64,000 nucleotides of DNA, taken from Hankyongella ginsenosidimutans (GTDB taxonomy: Bacteria > Pseudomonadota > Alphaproteobacteria > Sphingomonadales > Sphingomonadaceae). Each line of letters starts with the position of its first letter. Within the stretch, counting starts at the first letter, position 1. The stretch is from contig NZ_CP039704.1 in the NCBI RefSeq assembly GCF_005144965.1, positions 62,001 through 126,000 on the forward strand, given 5' to 3'. Of the stretch, positions 42,807 through 51,225 are shown in pieces. The translations under genes were made by a program, and so were the position numbers. The notes under the pieces are model-generated. The model was not told the DNA's origin. It ran no database searches and saw only the letters and a list, made by a program, of their open reading frames with translations.

Positions 42807-44119
42807 TTATTCCGCCGGCTGCGGCGTTGGCGTGAGAATGGCGCCGGTCAGGCGGTCGCGCTCGACCGTCGTGCGGCTGGCGAGGTCCGCCTGCACGACC
42901 CGGTGCAGGATGGCCGAGAGCGCCATCAGGTGCAGGAAGATTTCCGCAAACGCAACTTCCAGAAATGCCCCACCGACCATGAAGCAGACGATGCTGGCCT
43001 GACCCATCTGTGCGAGATCGCGCGCCCAGATCAATTCCGTGTCGTTCCGGGCGATACGTTTGACCTCCTGCAGGGTGACAAGCCCCGTCGCAATCAGCCA
43101 GATGAACAGGAACAGGCCGACATAACCGTGCTCTCCCAGGACCTCGAAGTAGATCGAGTGCGAAGCGCGCAGCCACATGCCGGGCGGCAGATACTGGGCG
43201 GCGACGTCGCGCATGGTGAAGATGCGGAAGCCGCCGCCGGTGAACGGCCGGTCCTCGGTCAGCTCCATGGCGTAGCGCCACATGTCGAGCCGGCCCTGGG
43301 CGGAGGCGTCCTGATCGTAGGTCTCGATCGTCGACATCCGGTCTTTCCAGCTCTGCGGCATGAAGCTGATGGCAAAGCCGCCCATGATGACGCAGGCGAT
43401 CAGGATCGACACGCGCCGCCGCGACATCATGATCAGCCAGAAGCCGACCACCATCAGCGACAGCAGGCCGCCGCGCGACTGCGTGCCCAGAATCGATACC
43501 GCACAGCACAGCATAAGCCCGAGCGCGAGCATGCGGATGACCTTGCTGCCCGCATGCAGGCTGATGTAGCGCGCCAGCGGAATCACCATCGCCAGCACCA
43601 TGGCAAGGGCGTTGCGGTCCTCGATGAACGTGCCCATCGGCCCCATCACCTGGTGGCCGCCGCCGGTCGCGATGGTGAACGCCGCGCCTTTCAGCGCCAG
43701 ATAGCCGAGCGAGGCGCAGATGACGATCAGCAGCGCCTCGATCCGATGCCGGGTGTTGATGAGACAGTAGACGAAGGTGGTGTAGATCACCGCCTTCATG
43801 GTGTTGCCGAGCTTCAGATCGGAGATGTCCGGGTGGAATGAGGAGATGGTGGTGATGTTGATCCAGAGCACGAACAGGATGAACGGCAGCAGGATCGGGT
43901 GCAGCGGCAGTTTTTCGGCTCGCGCGAGAACAGCCAGCCAAGCGCGGTCAGCGCGGCGACGATGTCGAGGAACGGGAAATAGGTCGCAAACCCATACATC
44001 ATCCGGTTCGGGAACATGTAGGAGAACCAGGTCCACACCAGCACGCCGACATGCGGCGCCATGAAGATCAGCGGGAACGAGGCCAGGACGATCATGAGGA
44101 TCGCGAGACTGCGCAACAT
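42807..44119 (-). CDS. Exosortase A-associated O-ligase (TIGR03097-type, Wzy/WaaL superfamily), frameshifted
   Basis: Polytopic inner-membrane protein of about 437 residues with some ten helices. MLRSLAILMIVLASFPLIF, VLVWTWFSYMFPNRMMYGFATYFPF and TIATGGGHQVMGPMGTFIEDRNALAM match the putative O-glycosylation ligase found with exosortase A. The Wzy_C-type loop is QSRGGLLSLMVVGFWL with later RASHSIYFEVLGEHGYVGL. Frame change near 43915. It probably joins glycan units to a lipid or protein acceptor. The exosortase itself is outside the window. Confidence 0.87.
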
Positions 44120-44284
44120 ACTGGACGTGTCCTCGTCGCCGGCCCGCGCCGGCTCATGCAGGGTCAACAGCGGTTTTGCTTTACTGCCCGCGCAGGCACT
44201 AAGCCAACATTAATAGCATCGCCTGTAGCCTCGACACACGCCCGACTCCGGGACATACTGGCTGGCAACAGAAAGGACGCCCCG

Positions 44285-44425
44285 ATGGAAGCCATCGCCC
44301 TCACCATGGCCTGCGCCTGCATCTACTGCATCTTCGTCTGGTCGATGCAGGTCGACCGCCGCGAGCGCCGCGCCAAGGCCCCGCCAACGCCCGGCCGCGC
44401 GACCGCCTGCGCGGCTAGCCCCTGA
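44285..44425 (+). CDS. Small membrane protein (46 residues)
   Basis: ATG 44285 preceded by AAAGGAC. MEAIALTMACACIYCIFVWSMQVDRRERR is one membrane helix followed by a basic, proline-containing tail. No family. Stands alone between the O-ligase gene (divergent) and higA; plausible because of the ribosome site and membrane composition. Confidence 0.45.
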   Translation: MEAIALTMACACIYCIFVWSMQVDRRERRAKAPPTPGRATACAASP

Positions 44426-44550
44426 ACCGCGATTCCCCGGTGCGGGGCGGATCGCAAAGCTAGCAGTCCCAGCGCATCGTAGATCTTCCGGCGAAGAGCA
44501 GGATGCTACGAATATATTTCTGACATCTGCTGCACGTTGGTAGCGGGCGC

Positions 44551-44919
44551 TTATTGCGTACGCGCGCTCACATTTTGGCTCAGCGTTGGAAGTCTTGGCG
44601 CATCAAGATGCAATGCGTGGCCCGCCAAAACGCTCAACTTTGATTTCCCCGCGCGCTTGCGGGTCTGAGCGATGTCGTAACTATTCTGCATGCGCAACAG
44701 CGTGTCCATTGAGACACCGAACGCTTTTTCCACCCGCAGCGCCATTTCGGGCGAGAGGCTGGCGCGTTCGTTGAGCAGGGTGGAGAGCGCAGCACGGGTC
44801 ACACCCAGCGCCTTGGCCGCCGCCGTCACGGTCAGTTCCAGCGGCGCGATGATCTCATGCTTGATGAAGCCGCCAGGATGGGCGGGGTCCTTCATCCTGA
44901 TTCCGGTCATGGCGTTCAT
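44551..44919 (-). CDS. higA: HigA family antitoxin
   Basis: 122 residues. Helix-turn-helix typical of HigA (VTAAAKALGVTRAALSTLLNERASLSPEMALRVEKAFGVSMDTLLRMQ), preceded by HPGGFIKHEIIAPLELT. Represses its own operon and neutralises HigB. Gene order toxin first, antitoxin second, as usual for higBA. Intact. Confidence 0.92.
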   Translation of the reverse strand: MNAMTGIRMKDPAHPGGFIKHEIIAPLELTVTAAAKALGVTRAALSTLLNERASLSPEMALRVEKAFGVSMDTLLRMQNSYDIAQTRKRAGKSKLSVLAGHALHLDAPRLPTLSQNVSARTQ

Positions 44920-44943
44920 GTCGGCCTCCTCGTGCCAGTCTGC

Positions 44944-45232
44944 CTAATGATAGTCTTCATAGTCGAGGTCGATGATCTCGATCTCTTCCGCATCGATCCG
45001 AAACGTCATCCGCCAATTCTTGGTAACGAACAGGCTCCAGGTGCCCTTGCGATCCCCGTCAGACGATGAGACTTCCAGGTGGGCACGCTGAGCAATTCAT
45101 CCTCGTGCGCCATGTCTTGCAGGAACGAAACCATGCGCCGGACCTTGCCGACCACGGCAGGCTGCAGACCGCTTGCATCGTCGTGTTCGATGAAACGCCT
45201 CAGCCCTTTGTGGAGGACATTTTGATTCTCAT
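44944..45232 (-). CDS. higB: HigB family mRNA-interferase toxin, frameshifted
   Basis: About 95 residues. HKGLRRFIEHDDASGLQPAVVGKVRRMVSFL, then DELLSVPTWKSHRL, and after a frame change near 45060 a TWSLFVTKNWRMTFRI core (RelE-like sheet). At the start, ATG 45232 is out of frame by one base; adding one base to the four-T run at 45220-45223 gives MRIKNVLHKGLRR, a normal HigB start. Stop TAG at 44944. Cleaves mRNA on the ribosome in relatives. Confidence 0.85.
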
Positions 45233-45419
45233 TGCTGTTTATATCACATGGCCCGTTCACCGTAAAGCTACACAATACGGATTGCCATGAAGCCCGGGTC
45301 AATATCGGCATGGAGGATAGCGTAGAACTTTCGTTAGCAGACAAAGGCTACGCCAGCAGTGAGAAAGCAGATTTCACACGCACGCGGTCATGTTGAGCTA
45401 ACAAATTCATTGAAAAGAC

Positions 45420-45440
45420 TGGAGCGGGTGAAGGTATTCC
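45420..45440. other. attL of the integrative element
   Basis: TGGAGCGGGTGAAGGTATTC followed by C matches the tRNA-Gly 3' end at 61811-61831 in 18 of 21 positions (differences at the 10th, 16th and 21st bases). It lies 125 bases upstream of the integrase start, as expected for the element's left junction. Confidence 0.8.
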
Positions 45441-45479
45441 AATAAACTACTACAATCGCTCACTATTTTTGTTATAATA

Positions 45480-45550
45480 GCCTACACAGAACCTGCACAG
45501 GCACGGGGAATCAAAGGCTTACCCCGCTATTCTGCACAGTTTCTGCACAG
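45480..45550. promoter_or_regulatory. Left arm-type integrase sites (two pairs of 11-bp tandem repeats)
   Basis: GCCTACACAGA (45480-45490) is directly followed by ACCTGCACAGG (45491-45501). TTCTGCACAGT (45530-45540) is directly followed by TTCTGCACAG (45541-45550). The consensus is YCTRCACA at an 11-base step. The same kind of pair occurs at the right end (61734-61755). They probably bind the integrase N-terminal domain and overlap its promoter, so they may also regulate it. Confidence 0.7.
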
Positions 45551-45564
45551 TGGGAAGCAGGGAA

Positions 45565-46860
45565 ATGAGTTTCATCCTCGATAAAGAGCAGGTCAAGCCG
45601 GGCCTCATTATCTTCCGACGCGGCGATGTCGGTCACGACAACTACTATTGCCGCGTCAGAATCCAGAACGAGGACCGATATAAGACGATCTCGCTCCGCA
45701 CAGTAGATAGACAGGCAGCGCGCGACCGGGCGCTGGACGAATATGCCGATATCCGTTTTCGCGTGAAACACGATGTTCCGGTATTCAATCGCCCCTTCTC
45801 ACAGGTGGCGGAGGAATATGCTGACGCCCAGCAGCGCCGCGCCAACGCAGGCGAAGTCAGCAAAGCCCGCTCAAGAAATATCAGAAGCAAGATCGATGGT
45901 CCGCTCAAGGCGTATGTCGGCAGCACACAGATTCATCTGGTGACGCAGGAGCGTTGGGCCGACTATCCGCTATGGCGACGCGAAAACGGCGAAGGCCGTC
46001 GTAAAGGCGTCATCAGCGATTCCACCATCCGCATCGAGATGACCATTTTCGCTGCTATTATGAATTTCGCTATCAGCAAGCGGTATGTGCCCGCGCACCA
46101 CCGCTTTGAAGGTATGCCAAAACTGAAATCCAACCGCCGAGACGAGTTCACGCTTGAGGAATACCGCAAGCTGCACACGAAGGGGCGCAAATGGATGAAA
46201 GAGGCGACCACGCCGCAGGGCATCTGGTATCGCCAAATCTGCTACAATTTCATCCTTATCATGTGCAACACAGGGATGCGCCCGCCCGAGGCGAAGAACT
46301 TGCGCTGGCGGGACATCACCACTGCCAAGGACAAGGACGGGCAGGAAATCCTTGTCCTGTATGTTCAGGGCAAAGGCAAAACCCGCAAACTGATCGCTCC
46401 GATCAGCGTCGGAAAATACCTTGATCGCGTGCGGGAACTGTCCAAGGCGACCAAGCAGGACGATCACGTATTCACGATCATCAATGGCAAGCCTGCCAAA
46501 TGGCTGTACCGCGACACCGTCGAGGAACTGCTAAAATATACCGACCTTCGCGATGGGCCGAGCGGGATTCCGCGCACGACCTATTGTTTCCGTCATACCT
46601 ACGCCACCCTGCGACTGTCCGCAGGTGTCGATGTCTATATCCTCGCCCAGCAGATGGGCACGTCAGTCAAAATGATCGAACAGCACTATGGCCATGTGAA
46701 CACCATCAAGCACGCCGACCGCGTGTTGATGGGCATTGGCGGATGGGACGCCATGCACAATGAAATGAACGAGGAGATCGACAAGCTGGAAGCCAAGGCG
46801 AAAGCCGTTGAGTCCATCAAAGCCAAGCAGACGGATAAACCGTCGCGGCCCAAACGCTAG
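45565..46860 (+). CDS. Tyrosine recombinase/integrase
   Basis: 431 residues from ATG 45565. The catalytic Arg is in NTGMRPPEAKNLRW (about residue 237), HxxR in FRHTYATLRLSAGVD (about 342) and the Tyr nucleophile in QQMGTSVKMIEQHYGHVN (about 374). N-terminal SAM-like core-binding part. The in-frame GTG at 45550 would begin inside the arm repeats, so ATG is preferred. Intact. Integrates and excises the element at tRNA-Gly. Confidence 0.94.
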   Translation: MSFILDKEQVKPGLIIFRRGDVGHDNYYCRVRIQNEDRYKTISLRTVDRQAARDRALDEYADIRFRVKHDVPVFNRPFSQVAEEYADAQQRRANAGEVSKARSRNIRSKIDGPLKAYVGSTQIHLVTQERWADYPLWRRENGEGRRKGVISDSTIRIEMTIFAAIMNFAISKRYVPAHHRFEGMPKLKSNRRDEFTLEEYRKLHTKGRKWMKEATTPQGIWYRQICYNFILIMCNTGMRPPEAKNLRWRDITTAKDKDGQEILVLYVQGKGKTRKLIAPISVGKYLDRVRELSKATKQDDHVFTIINGKPAKWLYRDTVEELLKYTDLRDGPSGIPRTTYCFRHTYATLRLSAGVDVYILAQQMGTSVKMIEQHYGHVNTIKHADRVLMGIGGWDAMHNEMNEEIDKLEAKAKAVESIKAKQTDKPSRPKR

Positions 46861-46875
46861 GCGGGTATCGAGCCA

Positions 46876-47050
46876 GCAACCGGGTCCGGTTGCCGATGCT
46901 TCAAGCCTTGCGTTCTGCCGGATTCACAATGCGCCGCTGGCGCTTCTCGATTGTGAACCGGCTGGCGGTTTGGGTAGCAAGCCGTGTCGAGTTCGACACG
47001 GCCCCCATGCCGCCCTCTGCCTGCCCGTTGCCGCTGGCAATCTTGAGGGC
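46876..47050. other. Cluster of four strong hairpins after the integrase
   Basis: GCAACCGGGTCCGGTTGC at 46876-46893 (8-bp stem). TTCACAAT at 46923-46930 pairs with ATTGTGAA at 46950-46957, enclosing GCGCC/GGCGC. GCCGTGTCGA and TCGACACGGC at 46981-47002 form a perfect 10-bp stem. GCCCTC at 47012-47017 pairs with GAGGGC at 47045-47050, enclosing TTGCC/GGCAA. No gene fits this 250-base stretch. It may be a structured RNA, a single-strand origin or a termination region. Confidence 0.6.
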
Positions 47051-47116
47051 AGGACTATTGCCCCGCCGCTGGCGATACAGAGGCAATTGAATGCGGGTCC
47101 GCTACGCGGGCAAATC

Positions 47117-47518
47117 TTAGCTTGCGTCCCGTTCGGATGAGTTATTGGCTAACGTGGCCACGATAATGGCCGCTGCTGGTATGAACGCAGACCCCGGATA
47201 GCAGGCGGCCATCGAGGTTCCAGATTTAAGAACCCAAGCGGTTTCGATGGCGCATGGGCGCTTGTCTGCGAGCTTTTCAATCTCGACCGTTTGCACCCTG
47301 TTGGCGGTATCGGTGAACTCGACCAATATCTCGCCCTCGTTTAAGTCGAAATGGCGATGAAGCAGGGTTATGCCAAACCGTGAGAGCTTGCCATGCTTTT
47401 CAAGAACGTCCCTCAATTCTTCCATGCATTTATGATCGCTGACATTTAGGGGATCAATATCGTCAATATGCGGAAGCGCGTTGAACTCTTGCGCTGACAT
47501 GGATTGTATTGACCGCAC
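47117..47518 (-). CDS. Hypothetical protein
   Basis: 133 residues from GTG 47518 (GGGAG eight bases upstream); an ATG at 47500 is the alternative. N-terminal half polar (EFNALPHIDDIDPLNVSDHKCMEEL), middle HRHFDLNEGEILVEF, C-terminal region hydrophobic (AWVLKSGTSMAACYPGSAFIPAAAIIVATLA). No family recognised. Divergent from the next gene. Confidence 0.6.
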   Translation of the reverse strand: MRSIQSMSAQEFNALPHIDDIDPLNVSDHKCMEELRDVLEKHGKLSRFGITLLHRHFDLNEGEILVEFTDTANRVQTVEIEKLADKRPCAIETAWVLKSGTSMAACYPGSAFIPAAAIIVATLANNSSERDAS

Positions 47519-47578
47519 AGTCTCGACTCCCGTAAATTTTGATAAGGTCTACCGTTCTTCCCCAAAGGAGCAACACAC

Positions 47579-47929
47579 ATGACGGCATCGGGTGCACTAG
47601 CAACCATTGGACAGAGCTGGCGGGACGAACTGCGTAAAACCGTTCTCACGCCGAACCAGCTACCAGCTCCTGACGAAGATGCCGGATATGCTTATTTCGA
47701 GCAACTTAAGAGCAAGGTTATTCCGGGTTGCATTCCGGGCGCGGTGAACGCCGGATCGAACGAGATCATACTGGACGCCCCACTTGGAGCCATCCAATCG
47801 CTCGCCTTTGAGGGTTTCTTGGATTGGGCACGTTCGCAAGACATGGAAGCCCGATTTGGCGGTATTGTCAGGGCGGAAAGCGATGCCACAGATTGCCGCG
47901 CTGTCATTCGCCTGACCGTTGATATATGA
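47579..47929 (+). CDS. Hypothetical protein
   Basis: 116 residues with a strong ribosome site (AAAGGAG, 47565-47571). Contains WRDELRKTVLTPNQLPAPDEDAGYAYF and a mixed alpha/beta C-terminal part (FGGIVRAESDATDCRAVIRLTVDI). Soluble. No family recognised; an accessory gene of the mobile element. Confidence 0.65.
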   Translation: MTASGALATIGQSWRDELRKTVLTPNQLPAPDEDAGYAYFEQLKSKVIPGCIPGAVNAGSNEIILDAPLGAIQSLAFEGFLDWARSQDMEARFGGIVRAESDATDCRAVIRLTVDI

Positions 47930-48325
47930 ATCAGCATATTCGCAAAATTGCCTTCACTCCACATCGCTGCCTTTCCTGAAGCAGCGCGAAGCGCGCCGAA
48001 TGCCTGCGTAGTTTGCTCTTGAGCGTGACCACCAATCCATCGCCGTAGGCGCTGCATCGCACAATTACGGCAGCATCCCCGTCACAGCCGTTGGTCCACA
48101 ATCCGGCTGCGTCCGTGACCATTGCGGAAATGAGTCCGCAGATCGCTCCTGGAATTGATCGCCCTCATATCGTTGACGCGACATTTGCGTCGGGCGCTTT
48201 GCCGTCAATGGCCTGCCCGCACCACCCCTTCGGGCCGTGTTGGCCATGACAGCCGCAGCTCGATCCCGCCGCTTCCGGGTCCGCGTCCTTCGGGACGATC
48301 AACCCCAATCCATAGGAGCGAGAAC
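47930..48325. other. Intergenic stretch, no convincing gene
   Basis: About 395 bases. Open frames on both strands lack good starts. Small inverted repeats occur (GACGCGACATTTGCGTC near 48174; GCAGCGCGAAGCGCGC near 47981). Probably leader and regulatory sequence of the following gene. Confidence 0.4.
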
Positions 48326-48688
48326 ATGGGACTCGATATGTATGCAATGGTCACAACCACGCTGCCGGACAGCCCGGTTGACTTCAAAGTGGCTGACGCC
48401 ACGGAGCTACACTATTGGCGCAAGCATCCGAACCTGCATGGCTGGATGGAAGCCCTTTATTTCGAGAAGGGCGGTGCCCAGGAGTTCAACTGCGTGCCCG
48501 TCGAGCTGACTGCCGACGACCTAAATCGTCTTGAGGCCGACATTCGCGCTGGCAACCTGCCGCAGACCAGTGGCTTTTTCTTCGGATCATCCGATGGCAC
48601 GGAAATCGCCGACGATCTGGCCTTCGTCGCCAAGGCCCGCGCAGCCATCGCGCAAGGCAACACCGTCTATTACGACTCTTGGTGGTAA
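48326..48688 (+). CDS. Conserved hypothetical protein of the MGLDMY type
   Basis: 120 residues. Starts MGLDMYAMVTTTLP with AGGAGCG upstream. The GLDMY opening, ELHYWRKHPNLHGWMEALYFEKGG and a C-terminal YYDSWW are typical of small proteins carried by phages and plasmids. No function is known. Intact. Confidence 0.75.
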   Translation: MGLDMYAMVTTTLPDSPVDFKVADATELHYWRKHPNLHGWMEALYFEKGGAQEFNCVPVELTADDLNRLEADIRAGNLPQTSGFFFGSSDGTEIADDLAFVAKARAAIAQGNTVYYDSWW

Positions 48689-48695
48689 CGCCGCG

Positions 48696-48719
48696 AGCGG
48701 GGCGCGGAAGCGCCCCGCT
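48696..48719. terminator. GC-rich hairpin between convergent genes
   Basis: AGCGGGGCGC and GCGCCCCGCT form a perfect 10-bp stem with a GGAA tetraloop. It lies 8 bases after one stop and 12 before the convergent one, so a bidirectional terminator is likely, although no T-run follows. Confidence 0.6.
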
Positions 48720-48730
48720 TACCGTTATGC

Positions 48731-49102
48731 CTATTCGTCCTTTGGAATGTCCGCAAAACGCGACGTCGCGGGCTTGCTCGCCAGCACCGCCGCCCGAGCG
48801 GTTTCATCGTCCCAGAGCAACCTTTCGACCTTGCCGCGCAACACAGTTTTAATTGCGCGCTTTATCTGTTCGCCTGCTTTGAGGGTCTGAATAGTTTTTC
48901 CGGCAGCTTCATCTTTTGTGATGGCGCAGCCTCGCACGAGCAGCTTTATCCAACCATCCTCACCACGTTCCAGCACTTCGGCGGCAACCTGACGCTCGCC
49001 TATGCGAAGCGCCTTGCCTTTGCGGCGGTTGTGAAAGACGCCTTCTTTCCACCGGATCACGTCAGCGGCGATAAAGTCTTGAGCCTCTACCCATTGCTCC
49101 AT
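48731..49102 (-). CDS. Hypothetical protein
   Basis: 123 residues, charged. N-terminal MEQWVEAQDFIAADVIRWKEGVF, a middle beta-rich part (GERQVAAEVLERGEDGWIKLLVRGCAI) and a basic C-terminal helix. No family recognised. It lies in the same direction just after hepT and may share its transcript. Confidence 0.6.
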   Translation of the reverse strand: MEQWVEAQDFIAADVIRWKEGVFHNRRKGKALRIGERQVAAEVLERGEDGWIKLLVRGCAITKDEAAGKTIQTLKAGEQIKRAIKTVLRGKVERLLWDDETARAAVLASKPATSRFADIPKDE

Positions 49103-49143
49103 GCTGTCCTGTTCCGCGCCGTTACCGGGCGCATGGAAAACCG

Positions 49144-49518
49144 TCAGCGCGTGCGTCCGCCATCGCGGCTACGTCGCTCCGCTTCAATGCGCGCTAGTTC
49201 CTCGCGGATCATTTGCTTGATAGGTTCGAGCGACCGCGTTCCTTCCCACACCATGTCAGGTATGATGCTGAAATAGTCGTGGCTGGCGACGTTCCTCAAT
49301 CCGCGAATCTTATCCCAAGGTATGTCAGAATGCCGTTCTTTGACATCGTCAGGCAGCTTGCCCGTGATTTCACCGAGCATTGATAGACGATATGTGGTCG
49401 CATCTTGCAGGTCTTGGTCATTCAGATAGTCCTCATAGGACCTATCCTTCAAACCGTCCTCTATGCGCCGAATCAGCACTTGGAGATTGTCGAGATTATC
49501 GCTCAGGTCGCGGCTCAT
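49144..49518 (-). CDS. hepT: HepT-like HEPN RNase toxin
   Basis: 124 residues, all-alpha. GLRNVASHDYFSI contains the HEPN RNase motif in the form RX4HXY (R-NVAS-H-D-Y). In the HepT-MntA pair the Tyr of this motif is AMPylated by the antitoxin. Starts at the stop codon of mntA, so translation is coupled. Intact. Confidence 0.9.
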   Translation of the reverse strand: MSRDLSDNLDNLQVLIRRIEDGLKDRSYEDYLNDQDLQDATTYRLSMLGEITGKLPDDVKERHSDIPWDKIRGLRNVASHDYFSIIPDMVWEGTRSLEPIKQMIREELARIEAERRSRDGGRTR

Positions 49519-49814
49519 TAAAAGACCCGCACCATCTCAGCTTCAACCCGCTCCCTAATGCGGTCGCGTAGTCCTTTACGGGGAATGAAATCCACCTTCG
49601 TATTCAGAAGCTCTGAAAGCTCTACTTGAAGCCCGGCCTGATCGAACAAGCTAAACCCGCGATCCGGCACATACTCGAAAAGCAGGTCGAGGTCTGATTT
49701 ATCGTCCGCTTCGCCGCGTGCCGTTGAGCCAAAGAGATAGAGGGCCGAAACGCCTTGCTGGCGCAGCCTTTGTTCCAACGGCCTTAACCGGGCCAATGCT
49801 ACCTCACGTTCCAT
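49518..49814 (-). CDS. mntA: MntA-like nucleotidyltransferase antitoxin
   Basis: 98 residues. LYLFGSTARGEADDKSDLDLLFEY is the minimal nucleotidyltransferase motif GSX10DXD, with a later acidic strand in NTKVDFIP. Neutralises HepT by AMPylation in characterised systems. First gene of the pair, intact. Confidence 0.9.
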   Translation of the reverse strand: MEREVALARLRPLEQRLRQQGVSALYLFGSTARGEADDKSDLDLLFEYVPDRGFSLFDQAGLQVELSELLNTKVDFIPRKGLRDRIRERVEAEMVRVF

Positions 49815-49940
49815 AGTTCAATTCTGCCACAGAGAGGCGTGGGAGGCAAGGTGGCTCGTCATACGCACTTTGTTATCTAATTGAAATTATTGATATATCA
49901 AATGAGATGACAAAGCCCGCGAGGACCAGCAGCGCACCCT

Positions 49941-50153
49941 TTAGAACCCCGGCGGCTTCGGCCCGCGCGGCTTGGGCTGCTGTTGCAGACGCTGGATTGC
50001 AGCGTCGATGTTTTCCAGTGAGGCATAGATATGCGGGTTGAGAAAGACCGACTGACCCATGCTGCGCAGATCGGCCATGATGCGGCCACGCAGCGCGCGC
50101 AGTTCCTGTTCGTTCATGCCATACAGCTCGTTGGGGGCGATGAATTGTGACAT
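49941..50153 (-). CDS. Small hypothetical protein
   Basis: 70 residues from ATG 50153 with AGGGAG upstream. NELYGMNEQELRALRGRIMADLRSM and PHIYASLENIDAAIQRLQQQ are two amphipathic helices, followed by a basic proline-rich tail (PKPRGPKPPGF). Possibly DNA-binding. No family recognised. Confidence 0.6.
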   Translation of the reverse strand: MSQFIAPNELYGMNEQELRALRGRIMADLRSMGQSVFLNPHIYASLENIDAAIQRLQQQPKPRGPKPPGF

Positions 50154-50546
50154 GATTTTTCTCCCTGTCTGAACCGCGACCATCGCGGCCTTCATAAGCA
50201 GACAGAGGCAGGGCGTTCGCCCTTGCCGCACCGCAAGGTCGAAACGAAGTGGAGAAGCCGTGTAATGGCTTGCGGCGTATTGGGGCGAATCCTGCAAGGA
50301 TGCACATCAAGAAGGCCACGCATGGCGTCGGCGACGAAGAAGCCGTGCCGCATGTTTGCCCCGCAATAGAATTGCTTGAACAAACACGGGTGCTTGCACA
50401 TAAGCACAAGCGGAGAGCATCGACCTTCTTCTCCTGCAAGATCGCCGTTTTACTCAACGGGCGCGGGAGTGGCGGTTGCCGCTCCGACTTCATTGGCGAG
50501 CATATGCCCGGCGCGTTTTTGCACGAGCGCTACGGGGCGGAATGGG
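50154..50546. other. Intergenic stretch, no convincing gene
   Basis: About 390 bases containing small hairpins, for example GGCAGGGCG with CGCCCTTGCC near 50211-50232 and CCGCGACCATCGCGG near 50177. Open frames here are poorly started and compositionally unlike the neighbours. Confidence 0.4.
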
Positions 50547-51225
50547 GTGGGAAGTGTTGCGCAACAAAAGCTGTTGATCGGTCTGGGTGTGATTTTTGTC
50601 CTATGGGCAACCGGCATTCTTGGGTGGATTTTCCCGTTTGATGTGCTGTTCAACGACTACGGCTCCGACGAGGTTGTATACTCTGCCGGGGGCACCGACA
50701 TGTCTCCATTCGTGTATTTCTTATACGCGTCCGTAATGAATATTTTTGGATTGGGATATATGCTCTTATCCCGATTTTTGTGATCTGGGGAATCGTGCGC
50801 GCGGCTACACGTAAGGGGCGGACTGAGAAGAAAGCCGCTGAATACCGGAAAGCTTCGATTGACGATTTGATCGCGACCTTCGGAGATTCCAAAGAACAAA
50901 GATCGTCGAATATCAATTCCACCTTTGACAAAAGACCGCAGAAATCAAATTCACCCTGCAACGAACGTGGGCAGACTGGTATCTGAAAGTCAATCTTGGG
51001 CGCTCTCTTGCGTCGATGTCAGCAAGAGATAGAGAGGTTCTGCGGTCATCGCTTCTGCTCTATAATGAGGGCATCAGCTCCTCGCCGCATAATGCCTTCA
51101 TGCAGATTTTTGGTATCGTTTACGGCGACGGGAAAGCAACCATCTATGAAGGGTGGCAAAAGAAGGGACTGGACGGCAAGACGATCAAGCAGGCGCTTGA
51201 TTGGCTCGTGGAAGGCGAGGACTAG
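50547..51225 (+). CDS. Membrane protein of unknown function, frameshifted
   Basis: Probable start GTG 50547. Hydrophobic segments: LLIGLGVIFVLWATGILGWIF, FVYFLYASVMNIFGLGY and, after a frame change near 50757, ALIPIFVIWGIVRAATR. Then a soluble part whose last 70 residues (SARDREVLRSSLLLYNEGISSSPHNAFMQIFGIVYGDG) are reached after another change near 50930. It overlaps the start of the coupling-protein gene, so the two are probably co-expressed, as small membrane partners of VirD4 often are. Confidence 0.55.

Noticed and set aside
42903..43841. 312-residue open frame on the plus strand
   Set aside because: Antisense to the O-ligase gene, with His, Gln and Asp-rich shadow composition.
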